64,000 nt of DNA from positions 62,001 to 126,000 of the forward strand of contig JACRHS010000021.1 in the NCBI GenBank assembly GCA_016217595.1. The letters run 5' to 3'. Position numbers and translations under genes: made by a program. Positions 36,997-45,250 of the stretch are shown one piece after another. Under the pieces are notes generated by a model, which did not search any database, had not been told where the DNA came from, and worked only from the letters and a program-made list of their open reading frames with translations. How positions within the stretch are numbered: position 1 is the first letter of the stretch; each line of letters begins with the position of its first letter. The stretch comes from Opitutia bacterium. GTDB lineage: Bacteria; Verrucomicrobiota; Verrucomicrobiia; Opitutales; Opitutaceae.

Positions 36997-37974
36997 ATGT
37001 CCGCCGCGCCCGCCCACCCGTTTCCCGTCTCCGACCACTGCGATGGCCGGCGCTTTTTCAATCCGCGCCGGCAGGATTATCGAGGTTGGGGCGCGGTGTT
37101 GAAATGGCGGATGACGAGTCGCGCCACGCCCTGGCCGCAACGGGTGGAGCTCGCGCCGCCACCGCCACTCCCGCCTGCTCCCACGGGCGACGGCGTCGCG
37201 GCCACGTGGATCGGCCATGCGACGTTTCTGCTCCAGACGCGGCACGGGGCGCTGTTGACCGATCCGGTGTACAGCGAACGCGCCGGACCTTTCGGACTGG
37301 CCGGGCCGCGCCGGGTGCATGCGCCAGGCGTGGATTTCGCGGCATTGCCGCGCATCGCGTACGTGCTGCTCAGTCACGACCACTACGATCATTGCGATCT
37401 GGCCACGTTGCGACGCCTGGCCCGGGCGCACAATCCGCTGCTGATCGCGCCGCTCGGCCATGCGACGCTCGCGCGCCGGGCGGGTTTGCGCGTGGTGGAG
37501 CTCGATTGGTGGCAAACGCACGAGCTCGCGCCGGGAATGAGTGTCACCGCCACGCCCGCGCGCCACTGGAGCAACCGCATTCGCGGCGCGCGCAACAGCC
37601 GGCTCTGGTGCGGCTTCGCGGTGCGCGCCGGCGGTCGCGTGGTGCAATTCGTCGGCGACACCGGCTACGACGACACGATGTTTCGCGAGATCCGCGCGCG
37701 GCTCGGCCCGCCCGATCTGGCGTTGGTGCCGATTGGCGCGTACGAGCCGCGTTGGTTCATGTCGGCGTACCACTGCAATCCGGCGGAGGCGGTGCAAATT
37801 CACCGCGAACTCGGCGCGCGGCAAAGCGTGGCGATGCATTGGGGCACGTGGCAGTTGACCGACGAGGGCCGCGAGGAACCGCCGCGAGCGCTGGCCGAGG
37901 CGCGGGTGGCGGCGGGCCTGCCGGCGGAGGCGTTTCGCGTGCTCGCGCCGGGGGAGAGCGTGGCGGTGTTGTAG
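36997..37974 (+). CDS. MBL-fold metallohydrolase (NAPE-PLD/UlaG-like)
   Basis: 325 residues. The metallo-beta-lactamase fold's metal motif is LLSHDHYDHCDL (His 127, His 129, Asp 131, His 132), followed by PLGHATLA, TATPARHWSNR, QFVGDTGYDD and a C-terminal MHWGTWQL. The N-terminal FFNPRRQDYRGWGAVLKW and the ARHWSNR block are typical of the NAPE-hydrolysing phospholipase-D-like family found in bacteria. A membrane-lipid substrate is plausible, given the Mla-type operon downstream, but is not proven. Confidence 0.9.
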   Translation: MSAAPAHPFPVSDHCDGRRFFNPRRQDYRGWGAVLKWRMTSRATPWPQRVELAPPPPLPPAPTGDGVAATWIGHATFLLQTRHGALLTDPVYSERAGPFGLAGPRRVHAPGVDFAALPRIAYVLLSHDHYDHCDLATLRRLARAHNPLLIAPLGHATLARRAGLRVVELDWWQTHELAPGMSVTATPARHWSNRIRGARNSRLWCGFAVRAGGRVVQFVGDTGYDDTMFREIRARLGPPDLALVPIGAYEPRWFMSAYHCNPAEAVQIHRELGARQSVAMHWGTWQLTDEGREEPPRALAEARVAAGLPAEAFRVLAPGESVAVL

Positions 37975-38029
37975 AGCGGGTTTATCCCGCGACCGTCCGC
38001 GTGAACACAGAATCGCGGCGTAAAGCCGC
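37975..38029. repeat. Pair of REP-like hairpins downstream of the MBL gene
   Basis: Two short hairpins, GCGGG-TTTAT-CCCGC (37976-37990) and GCGGC-GTAAA-GCCGC (38015-38029), whose flanks (GTAGAGCGGG and, on the other strand, GGAGCGGC) resemble the dispersed repeats at 14565 and 21379. The rest of the interval to 38238 holds nothing recognisable. Confidence 0.55.
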
Positions 38030-38238
38030 TCCTATAGCCCAACCTACGCCGGGACACATCGCCGCAGCCACTTGAATTTGGGCGGAACCTTCCCGTTGGG
38101 AAGAGTTCAACATAGCGTTTGCACTTCTGTCCTAAGCCAGTTTGTTAGGCGCCTAACCATCTCACCAAAACGCGTCGCCACCAAGCCGCCGCGTCTTGGG
38201 CGCTGTCACCAGCCAGCGTGTCCCTTCGAACCACCAGC

Positions 38239-39735
38239 ATGAACCGTCGTCAGCTCCTCGTCCGCCTCGGCCTTGCCGCCGCGGCCTTCGCGCTCAGCGC
38301 CAAGGCCGTGGAGCGCAATGCCTGGCCGCTCGTGGTCACGCAGGAAGATGCAGCGGGGCAGGTGATTTCGCGGCAGGGCGGCGGACCGCTGGTGTTCGCA
38401 CAACCGCGGGCCGAAGGCGGGCGCGCCGAGGGCTTCCGGCCGCTGTACCTGCTGCGCAAAGATGCCGCCGGCGCGACGCGCGAAGTCGATCTGCTCTACC
38501 CGGTGTTCACCTACCGCACCGACGCGGGCACCTACCGCTGGAGTCTGCTCTCGCTGATCAACCAAAGCGGCCGGCTGGCCGATGCGCCCGCACCGACGCC
38601 GCAGACGGCGGAACCGGAGGCGTTCGACGTCTGGCCCTTTTATTTTTCACGGCAGACCGGCGATCCGGCGACCTCGTACCGGGCGCTGTTTCCGCTGGCC
38701 GGCACGGTGTTGAACCGGTTCGGCAACGATCGCATGGAGTGGTGGCTGTTTCCGCTCTACGGCCGTTTCCAGAAAGGCGAAAAGGTGGTGCACACGATGC
38801 CGTGGCCGTTCGTCAAAACCATCGCGGGCGGCGGGCATCGCGGGTTCGCGCTGTGGCCGCTCTTCGGCGACCGCGAACAGGCGGGGGTGTCGCGCTCGCA
38901 GTTTTTCCTCTGGCCGCTGGTCTACAAGGACGAGTCGCGGCTCGACCAACCCGTGCCGACAGTGAGCCTCGGCGCCCTGCCCTTTTACGCCCGGCACACC
39001 AGCGCCGACACCAATGGCGAAACGTACCTGTGGCCATTTTTTGGCTACACGGACCGCACCGCGCCCTATCGTTACCACCAGACCGACTGGTTCTGGCCGC
39101 TCTTCGTGCAGGGTCGCGGCGATCAGCGTTACCGCAACCGCTGGGCGCCGTTCTACACGCACTCGATCATGAAGGGCTACGACAAGACGTGGGTGCTCTG
39201 GCCGGTTTGGCGGCAGGCGCGCTGGACCGAGGCCGGCCTCGCGCAGGAGAAAACCCAGGTGTTGTTCGTCGTCTACTGGTCGCTCCGGCAGAGCGACCCC
39301 GCGCACCCGCAACGCGCCGCCGCCGAGAAAACCCATCTGTGGCCGCTGTTCAGCGCGTGGGACAACGGCGCCGGCCGGCGGCAGTTCCAGTTGCTCAGCC
39401 CCTTCGAGGTGTTTTTCCCGCACAACGAAGCCGTGCGGCTTTCCTACTCGCCGCTTTTCGCGCTGTACCGCTTCGATCAGCGCGCGCCGGGCGACACCCG
39501 CCAGTCGTGGTTGTGGGACGCCGTCACCTACGAGCGTCGCGACGCCGCCGGCACGCGCGAGTTTCACCTCGGGCCGCTGCTCAGCGTCGAGACCAAGCCC
39601 GCCCAACAGCGCATCGCGCTCGGCCACGGCCTGCTCGGCATCCGCCGCGCGCCCGGCCAACGCGTCTGGCGCGCTTTTGTCTGCGATTTTCCGCGCTCCG
39701 CGGACCAACCTCCCGCAACCTCTCCGGCACCATGA
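38239..39735 (+). CDS. WP[LF]F-repeat protein coupled to an Mla-type transporter
   Basis: 498 residues from ATG 38239. The twin-arginine-like N-terminus (MNRRQLLVRLGLAAAAFALS) is followed by at least ten spaced repeats of the form [LF]WP[LF][FY]x: DVWPFYF, LFPLYGRF, ALWPLFGD, FLWPLVYK, LWPFFGY, WFWPLFVQ, RWAPFYTH, VLWPVWRQ and HLWPLFSA. The spacing of 25-40 residues and alternating aromatics suggest a beta-barrel or beta-propeller. Its stop overlaps the ATG of mlaE (ATGA), so it is translationally coupled and likely serves the lipid-transport system, for example as an outer-membrane component (inference). The fold is not recognised. Confidence 0.75.
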   Translation: MNRRQLLVRLGLAAAAFALSAKAVERNAWPLVVTQEDAAGQVISRQGGGPLVFAQPRAEGGRAEGFRPLYLLRKDAAGATREVDLLYPVFTYRTDAGTYRWSLLSLINQSGRLADAPAPTPQTAEPEAFDVWPFYFSRQTGDPATSYRALFPLAGTVLNRFGNDRMEWWLFPLYGRFQKGEKVVHTMPWPFVKTIAGGGHRGFALWPLFGDREQAGVSRSQFFLWPLVYKDESRLDQPVPTVSLGALPFYARHTSADTNGETYLWPFFGYTDRTAPYRYHQTDWFWPLFVQGRGDQRYRNRWAPFYTHSIMKGYDKTWVLWPVWRQARWTEAGLAQEKTQVLFVVYWSLRQSDPAHPQRAAAEKTHLWPLFSAWDNGAGRRQFQLLSPFEVFFPHNEAVRLSYSPLFALYRFDQRAPGDTRQSWLWDAVTYERRDAAGTREFHLGPLLSVETKPAQQRIALGHGLLGIRRAPGQRVWRAFVCDFPRSADQPPATSPAP

Positions 39736-40484
39736 ACCGCCTGACCGAGACTCTTGAAGGCCTGGGTAGCGCCGTGATCCTCGCGGTGCGCGCCTTCGCG
39801 TCGCTGCCCAAGGCGCCGCGCATCCTCAAACGTACCGCCGAGCACGGCTACTACGGCGGCTACACCACGCTGCCCATCGTCGCCATCCTCAGCTTCTTCA
39901 TCGGCAGCGTGCTCGCCCTCCAGGCGGGCATCACCATGAAACATTTCGGCGCCAAACAACTCATCGGCATCCTCGTGGGCGCGTCGATGGCCCGAGAACT
40001 GGGCCCGGTGATGGTGGCCATCCTCCTCGCCGGCCGCGTCGGCAGCGCGGTCACCGCCGAGCTCGCCTCGATGAAAGTTTACCAGGAAATCGACGCGCTC
40101 GTAACCATGAACATCCCGCCCGAGCGCCTGCTCGTGCTGCCGCGCCTGCTCGCCGTGCTCCTGCTCATGCCGGTGCTCACCATCATCGCCAACCTCATCG
40201 GCTGGTTCGGCGGCGCCATCGTCTGCGCACATGTGGATTTCATCGGCGTCGACCCCACCGCGTATTTTCAGAGCATCCAGCGCTATCTCGCGGTGCAGGA
40301 CATCCTCGACGGGCTCATCAAGGCCGAGGTCTTCGGTTTTGTCGTCATGCTCATCGCCTGCACCACCGGCCTGCGCACCCGCGGCGGCCCGCGCGAGATC
40401 GGGTTTGCCGTCACCAAGTCGGTTGTCGTCTCCCTCATCTCCATTCTCGTGCTCGATTACTTCATCACCAAGGCGCTCGCCTGA
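39732..40484 (+). CDS. mlaE: MlaE-type lipid transport permease
   Basis: 250-residue inner-membrane permease of the MlaE family, which moves phospholipids (or related lipids) between the inner and outer membranes. Conserved parts are VLALQAGITMKHFGAKQLIG, the GASMARELGPVMVAILLAGR signature, the EIDALVTMNI(P/S)P segment and five or so membrane helices ending KSVVVSLISILVLDYF. It overlaps the upstream WPLF-repeat gene by 4 bp and ends 6 bp before the ATPase gene. Confidence 0.95.
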   Translation: MNRLTETLEGLGSAVILAVRAFASLPKAPRILKRTAEHGYYGGYTTLPIVAILSFFIGSVLALQAGITMKHFGAKQLIGILVGASMARELGPVMVAILLAGRVGSAVTAELASMKVYQEIDALVTMNIPPERLLVLPRLLAVLLLMPVLTIIANLIGWFGGAIVCAHVDFIGVDPTAYFQSIQRYLAVQDILDGLIKAEVFGFVVMLIACTTGLRTRGGPREIGFAVTKSVVVSLISILVLDYFITKALA

Positions 40485-40490
40485 TCTGCC

Positions 40491-41315
40491 ATGAACGCCT
40501 CCATCAAAGCGCCCAAACCCATCGTCCGCGTGCCGCGCGACGACCTCAGCCCGGTCCGGGTCGAGGTCGCGTCCCTCTCGAAATCCTTCGGGCCGCAGAC
40601 CGTGCTCGCCGACATCTCGCTGTCCGTCGCGCCCGGCGAGATTTTCACCATCATGGGCCCCAGCGGCTCCGGCAAAAGCGTGCTCCTGCGTCACATCGCC
40701 GGCCTCGAAACGCCCACCCGCGGCACCGTGACGATCAACGGCCAGGACCCGCAACTCCCCGCCACGCGCGACCGCTTCGCGCTGGCCCTCGTGTTCCAGG
40801 CCGGCGCGCTCTTCAACTCACTCACCGTCTACGAAAACCTCGCGCTTTATCCGCTGGAACGCCGCATCCACTCGAAGGCCGACATCCATCAGCGCGTGAT
40901 GCGCGCCCTGCACATTCTCTCGATCGAAGGCGCCGCGCACAAGTTGCCCGCCGAGCTCTCCGGCGGCATGAAGAAACGCGTCGCCATCGCCCGCGCCCTC
41001 GTGATGGAGCCGCAGCTCATCCTTTTCGACGAACCCACCAGCGAGCTCGACCCGATCATGAGCGCCACCATCGCCGAGATCATCGCGACGCTGAAGGAGC
41101 AGATCGCCATCACCACGATTGTCGTCTCCCACGACCGCGACCTCGCGCTCACCATCTCCGACCGCGTGGCCATTCTGCATCAGGGCCGGCTCCGCGCCGT
41201 CGAAAAACCGGCGGCCCTGCGCCAATCGCCCGATCCCGTGATCCAGGACTTTCTCAATCCGAAAATCGACATCCGCCATCCCCGTTTCAAGCAACTGGAG
41301 GCCAGCCATGAATAA
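40491..41315 (+). CDS. mlaF: MlaF-type ABC transporter ATPase
   Basis: 274-residue ATPase that powers the MlaE permease. Walker A is GPSGSGKSVLLRHIAG, the signature LSGGMKKRVAIARAL, Walker B LILFDEPTSELDP, and the switch His lies in VVSHDRDLAL. A ~25-residue N-terminal extension precedes the ABC core. Its last 8 bp overlap the start of the MCE gene, whose ATG is preceded by GGAGG, one of the few clear Shine-Dalgarno sequences in this window. Confidence 0.95.
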   Translation: MNASIKAPKPIVRVPRDDLSPVRVEVASLSKSFGPQTVLADISLSVAPGEIFTIMGPSGSGKSVLLRHIAGLETPTRGTVTINGQDPQLPATRDRFALALVFQAGALFNSLTVYENLALYPLERRIHSKADIHQRVMRALHILSIEGAAHKLPAELSGGMKKRVAIARALVMEPQLILFDEPTSELDPIMSATIAEIIATLKEQIAITTIVVSHDRDLALTISDRVAILHQGRLRAVEKPAALRQSPDPVIQDFLNPKIDIRHPRFKQLEASHE

Positions 41316-42297
41316 CGCACAAATGTCCGCCCGCGTGGGCCTGTTTTTCCTGCTCGGCGTCGCCCTCATCTGGGTGACGTTCGAGACCCTGAGCACCGGC
41401 AAAATCAGCCGCCGCCAGGGTTACGAACTCGTGGCCCACTTCCGCAGCCTCAAGGAGCTGAAGAACGGCGACGAGGTCCGCCTCGCCGGCGTCAAGGTCG
41501 GCTCCGTGCTCGAAACCCGCCTCAAAGGCCGCCGCGCCGAGGCCGTGCTGCTGATCGACAGTCGTATCCAGATCGCCCAGGACGCCACCGCCACCATCGG
41601 CATGGCCGGCCTGCTCGGCAGCAACTACGTGTCGTTCGATCTCGGCTCCGACTCCGCCGCCGCCTACGCGCCCGGCGCCGATGTGCGCACCACCGACACG
41701 CCCGACCTCAACACCATCGTCACCGAACTCGGCGAAGTGGGCAAAAAGATGGACCAGGCGCTCAGCCAGTTCAGCGGCGCGATGGGCGGGCAGAACGGCC
41801 AGGGCCTCATCGGCAAACTCGACCGCCTGGTCGACGAGAACCGCGTGCGCATCGGCGCCATCACGACCAATCTGGAAAGCGTCACCGGCCGCATCGACCG
41901 CGGCGAGGGCACGCTGGGCAAATTGATCAACGACCCGAAACTCCACGACGAACTCCTCGCCTCCGTGGGCGACATCAAGCAGGCCGCCGCCCGCACCAAA
42001 GACTTCGTCACCGAGGCGCAAACCCTCATCGCGCAGGTCAAGACCGGCCAGGGCACGCTCGGCGTGCTGCTCTACGACCAGGAAGCCGGCAACAACATCA
42101 AGGTGGTGGCAAAAAATATCCGCGAACTCACCGACAAGCTGAACCAAGGCCAGGGCACGCTCGGCAAACTCTTCAGCGACGACAGCCTGTACCTGCAGGC
42201 GCAGGGTGCGTTGAAGAAAGTGGACCGCGCGCTCGACGGCTTGGAAGACCAGGGCCCCATCACCGCCGTCGGCACCGTCGCCAAGGGTCTTTTCTAA
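41308..42297 (+). CDS. mlaD: MlaD-type MCE-domain substrate-binding protein
   Basis: 329-residue inner-membrane-anchored MCE protein. The N-terminal TM helix (RVGLFFLLGVALIWVTF) is followed by one MCE domain (LVAHFRSLKELKNGDEVRLA, GVKVGSV, IGMAGLLGSNYVSFDLG) to about residue 125. A long helical C-terminal region follows with two repeats of G[EQ]GTLGKL (DRGEGTLGKLINDPKLHDEL, NQGQGTLGKLFSDDSLY) and a third GQGTLGVL. Such helices can form a periplasmic hexameric tunnel. No MlaB or MlaC gene follows. Confidence 0.93.
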   Translation: MNNAQMSARVGLFFLLGVALIWVTFETLSTGKISRRQGYELVAHFRSLKELKNGDEVRLAGVKVGSVLETRLKGRRAEAVLLIDSRIQIAQDATATIGMAGLLGSNYVSFDLGSDSAAAYAPGADVRTTDTPDLNTIVTELGEVGKKMDQALSQFSGAMGGQNGQGLIGKLDRLVDENRVRIGAITTNLESVTGRIDRGEGTLGKLINDPKLHDELLASVGDIKQAAARTKDFVTEAQTLIAQVKTGQGTLGVLLYDQEAGNNIKVVAKNIRELTDKLNQGQGTLGKLFSDDSLYLQAQGALKKVDRALDGLEDQGPITAVGTVAKGLF

Positions 42298-42308
42298 CCG
42301 GATTGATC

Positions 42309-42551
42309 ACCACGAAACACACGAAATACACGAAAGTTCGGGCAGCCTGAATTCGGCTCTACGACTATCCCGGGTCCTCCCTCTCATACCAAGGCCTGTT
42401 TATTTCTGGACTTCTTGACTTGCGTGGCACGGGCGTCCCGCCCGTGGGTTTGAGTCAAATTATCAACAAGCATTGGTATCAGACTTTCCAGCCCTCCCTT
42501 TCTCCTCCGACTTCCGGGTCTTTCTTTCGTGTTTTTCGTGTGTTTCGTGGT
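42309..42551. repeat. Nested inverted-repeat element (MITE-like)
   Basis: Outer arms of 28 bp, starting ACCACGAAACACACGAAA (42309-42336) and ending TTTCGTGTGTTTCGTGGT (42524-42551), pair at 27 of 28 positions. Inside, ATACCAAGGCCTGTT (42386-42400) pairs with AACAAGCATTGGTAT (42465-42479) at 13 of 15, and a perfect CACGGGCG-TCC-CGCCCGTG stem sits in the centre (42428-42446). It fills the gap between mlaD and the convergent DUF167 gene. No transposase is present. Confidence 0.8.
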
Positions 42552-42584
42552 CTACCTATCTGAGGTTCGACCGCGTTCGCGGTC

Positions 42585-42866
42585 TCATCCCAAGCCCAGT
42601 CGCCGCTTCGCTTCGTCCAGCGCAAGACCGTCGATACGCACGAGTTTATGGCGCGAGGTGTCGCCGCGCAGCAGCGTGACGCACCGGCGCGGCAAGCCGA
42701 GCGTCTCGGCCAGAAATTCGATCAACACCTCGTTGGCGCGGCCCTCGACCGGCGGCGCGTGGATTTTCACTTTCACCGCCTCGCCCAGCCAGCCGCAGAT
42801 TTGATTCTTCGGCGCGCCGGGGATGGCTTTGATCGCCAGCGTGCAACTCGCCGGCACAGGTTTCAC
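42585..42866 (-). CDS. DUF167 (YggU) family protein
   Basis: 93 residues. The family core is AIKAIPGAPKNQICGWLGEA, then VKVKIHAPPVEGRANEVLIE, FLAETLGLPRRCVTLLRGDT and SRHKLVRIDG, all present. DUF167 proteins are widespread, small alpha/beta proteins of unknown function. The start is GTG 42866, overlapping the stop of the upstream lipoprotein gene (GTGA). Confidence 0.9.
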   Translation of the reverse strand: MKPVPASCTLAIKAIPGAPKNQICGWLGEAVKVKIHAPPVEGRANEVLIEFLAETLGLPRRCVTLLRGDTSRHKLVRIDGLALDEAKRRLGLG

Positions 42867-43537
42867 GGTGCGGAGCCTGAAGAGGCAAGCGTCTTGGCAA
42901 TCAATGGAGTAACCTTAAGCAAAACCTGCTTGAGCGCCATGGTCATCACCCGTCCCCGAGTGTTCGGCGTATCGCATTTAAGCTTTGCCATGCGTTCTTC
43001 GTATACCGACTCCAATACTTCACTTACCAAAGCTTTTCCAGACGTGCGATCCACCACCCGAATCAATAGTTTCGCTCGACCAAAAACGGGGGTTTCAGTT
43101 GCGCCATAGGCCAAACCTCCGATACCACCTGTGAGAAAACTAGTCCAAAATGCCGTCTTCACTATCGCGCCATGGTTAGGAACAGCCCAAGAAAGATCCT
43201 GCAACTCGCCTTCAATCAGCCACCGTGTTCCTCCTGCCGATTGACTGCCGATCTCGATCTTCGAAAAAACACCTCCGGCCAGTAATTCAGCATTCAGTGC
43301 CTTGCTCAATAAAGTTACAGGGGTCTCAGAGAAGATCGCATCTTGAGAGCGATCTTCTCGTTTGTCTGTGAAATCAACGAGTGCCGCCGTGGGTGCATCC
43401 GGCTTAGTGGCCGCTATAGATGGATATTCGTATGGGTATGCTGTTTTTCGTGGTGCAGTCGCACATCCGCTAAAGAGCATGATGCCAGCTGCAATAACGA
43501 TTATTCCTATAAGCCGGATTGTCTTCAAATTTCGCAT
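42863..43537 (-). CDS. Lipoprotein of unknown function
   Basis: 224 residues; signal and lipobox are LIGIIVIAAGIMLFSGC-ATAPRK. The mature part contains ALVDFTDKREDRSQDAIFSE, a TRWLIEGELQDLSWAV strand pair, a Gly-rich helix-like stretch (FLTGGIGGLAYGATETPVFG) and IRVVDRTSGKALVSEVLES. The layout vaguely recalls outer-membrane lipoproteins that assemble with curli or LPS-type complexes, but I cannot assign a family. Codon use is AT-richer than its neighbours. It is translationally coupled to the DUF167 gene. Confidence 0.75.
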   Translation of the reverse strand: MRNLKTIRLIGIIVIAAGIMLFSGCATAPRKTAYPYEYPSIAATKPDAPTAALVDFTDKREDRSQDAIFSETPVTLLSKALNAELLAGGVFSKIEIGSQSAGGTRWLIEGELQDLSWAVPNHGAIVKTAFWTSFLTGGIGGLAYGATETPVFGRAKLLIRVVDRTSGKALVSEVLESVYEERMAKLKCDTPNTRGRVMTMALKQVLLKVTPLIAKTLASSGSAP

Positions 43538-43591
43538 GAGTCAAAATCCAGAAAGCCGCACGTAGCTGTCAAGCTTCCGCTCCTCAAGCAA

Positions 43592-45106
43592 TTAGATTGC
43601 CGCGGTGTCGAACGCTTCCTGCAACGCCCCGAGAATCTCCTCCACCGGCTCCGTGCCCACCGAGAGCCGGAGCAGCTCGGGATCGAGCCCGTTGGCGGCG
43701 AGCTCGGCGCGCCCCTCGGCGGTCGTCACCAGATCGTAGTGCGCCAGCTGAATGAACGGGCACAGCAGCGTCGTGTTCATACCGAAGCTCGGGCCTTTCG
43801 GCAGCCGCACCGCGTCGTAAAACCGGTCGATCGGCCCGCGCAACGCGAACGATACCATGCTGCCCACCGCGTCGGGGGTTCGTGCCAGTTGCGCGAAATT
43901 TTTTGCCGAGGTTGCCGAACGCGCCCAATGCACCACGCGCACTTCGGGGCGCGCTTCGAGAAACGCCACCACGCGCGGCACACTCGCCTGCACGCGCGCC
44001 AGCATCTCGTCGGTGCGGCCGATTTGCGCCGCCAGCCGGGCGAGCTCGCGCGGATAAAGCGGCTCCAGCCGCGCCGCGAGCAGCCGGCGCAAGAGCGCGG
44101 CGTCGGGTCCGGCGGGGTTGACCACCGCCGCGCCGGCGATCACGTCGCCCTCGCTCGCGGTGTATTTGGTGAGACTGGCCACGACGACGTCGGCGTGTGG
44201 CAACAGATCCACGCTGAACGGCGACGCGATGGAAGGATCGAGGATCAGGCGGGCGTCATGCCGCCGCACCAGCTCGGCCAGCCACGGGATGTCGGGCGTC
44301 TGGATCAGTGGATTGGTCGGCACCTCGGTGATCACGCCGGCGATGCGGTCGCCCTTCTCGGCAAAAAGCCGCTCCAGCGCCGCCCGGTCAAAAACGTCGC
44401 ACACGTGCACATAGTCCGTGGCGGGCGCGGCGGTGAATTTCTTTAAAATCGCGATGGTGTCGAGATACAGCCAGCCGAGCTGCACCCAGATGGTGCGGCC
44501 GCGCGCCGCCTGGAGTTCCGCCACCGCGCGAAACGCCGCGTAGATCGCGTTCATGCCGCACGAGGCGAGCAGGCGGTCCTTCACCCCGGCGGTGGGAAAC
44601 GCGCGTTGGAGGACGCGCTGCACCTCGGCCTCGGCATCGCCGGCGAAAAGCGTCTCCGGTGCGAGCGACGGCAGCACGCCCAGTTTCACCAAAATCTCCT
44701 CCGCCTCGCGCGAAGCGAGGAAACCGCCCACGTGTTGGAGAAACGTTTTCGCCCGCCCCGCCAGCTCCGGCGACTCGGGATGCGCCACGCCATGCACGCC
44801 CTCGGCGGCAAAACGCACCGCCGAGGCCGCGCCGAGATGCGCGAGCAGCTCGTCAGCCAGCCGCGCGGAGCTCGCGAGCCAGAGCGTGTGCCCGCCAAGG
44901 CGATGCTGGGCCGCGAGGTGCACCGCGAGCTGGCGCACGAGCGGATGCACCACGAAACGCGGATAACCCGACGCCATCTGACGCACGGTCGCGGGCTCTT
45001 TTTCCTCGTAGCCGCGCACCGCGCGCATGGTCGGCAGGCTTACCGAGACCGCGTGAACGCGGTCGGGAATGCGCCAGCCGAGCGGAATGTGCGTGAATGC
45101 TGCCAT
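43592..45106 (-). CDS. PLP-dependent enzyme, cystathionine gamma-synthase-like
   Basis: 504 residues. Fold-type I Cys/Met-metabolism enzyme with the PLP lysine in VVASLTKYTASEGDVIAG and the cofactor-binding ASCGMNAIYAAFRAVAEL. About 170 residues precede the catalytic core. This long N-terminal part and the core segments GWLYLDTIAILKKF, EVPTNPLIQTPDI and PHADVVVASLTK resemble, from memory, the fungal Str2-type branch more than E. coli MetB. It probably acts in cystathionine or related amino-acid synthesis. ATG 45106 (MAAFTHIPLGW) is taken; the open frame upstream is antisense to waaA. Confidence 0.82.
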   Translation of the reverse strand: MAAFTHIPLGWRIPDRVHAVSVSLPTMRAVRGYEEKEPATVRQMASGYPRFVVHPLVRQLAVHLAAQHRLGGHTLWLASSARLADELLAHLGAASAVRFAAEGVHGVAHPESPELAGRAKTFLQHVGGFLASREAEEILVKLGVLPSLAPETLFAGDAEAEVQRVLQRAFPTAGVKDRLLASCGMNAIYAAFRAVAELQAARGRTIWVQLGWLYLDTIAILKKFTAAPATDYVHVCDVFDRAALERLFAEKGDRIAGVITEVPTNPLIQTPDIPWLAELVRRHDARLILDPSIASPFSVDLLPHADVVVASLTKYTASEGDVIAGAAVVNPAGPDAALLRRLLAARLEPLYPRELARLAAQIGRTDEMLARVQASVPRVVAFLEARPEVRVVHWARSATSAKNFAQLARTPDAVGSMVSFALRGPIDRFYDAVRLPKGPSFGMNTTLLCPFIQLAHYDLVTTAEGRAELAANGLDPELLRLSVGTEPVEEILGALQEAFDTAAI

Positions 45107-45250
45107 GCGGGCCGACAACAAGCATCCCCGCCGCTTCAGCGCAAACCCAAGCTGCGTTTGCCCGCCCACACCGCGCGAGGGTGTCCGGCCGAAGGCCGCA
45201 TCCTGGACTTGCGCCCGGCGCGAGTTTCGCGGCGCAATACGCGGCGTCTC

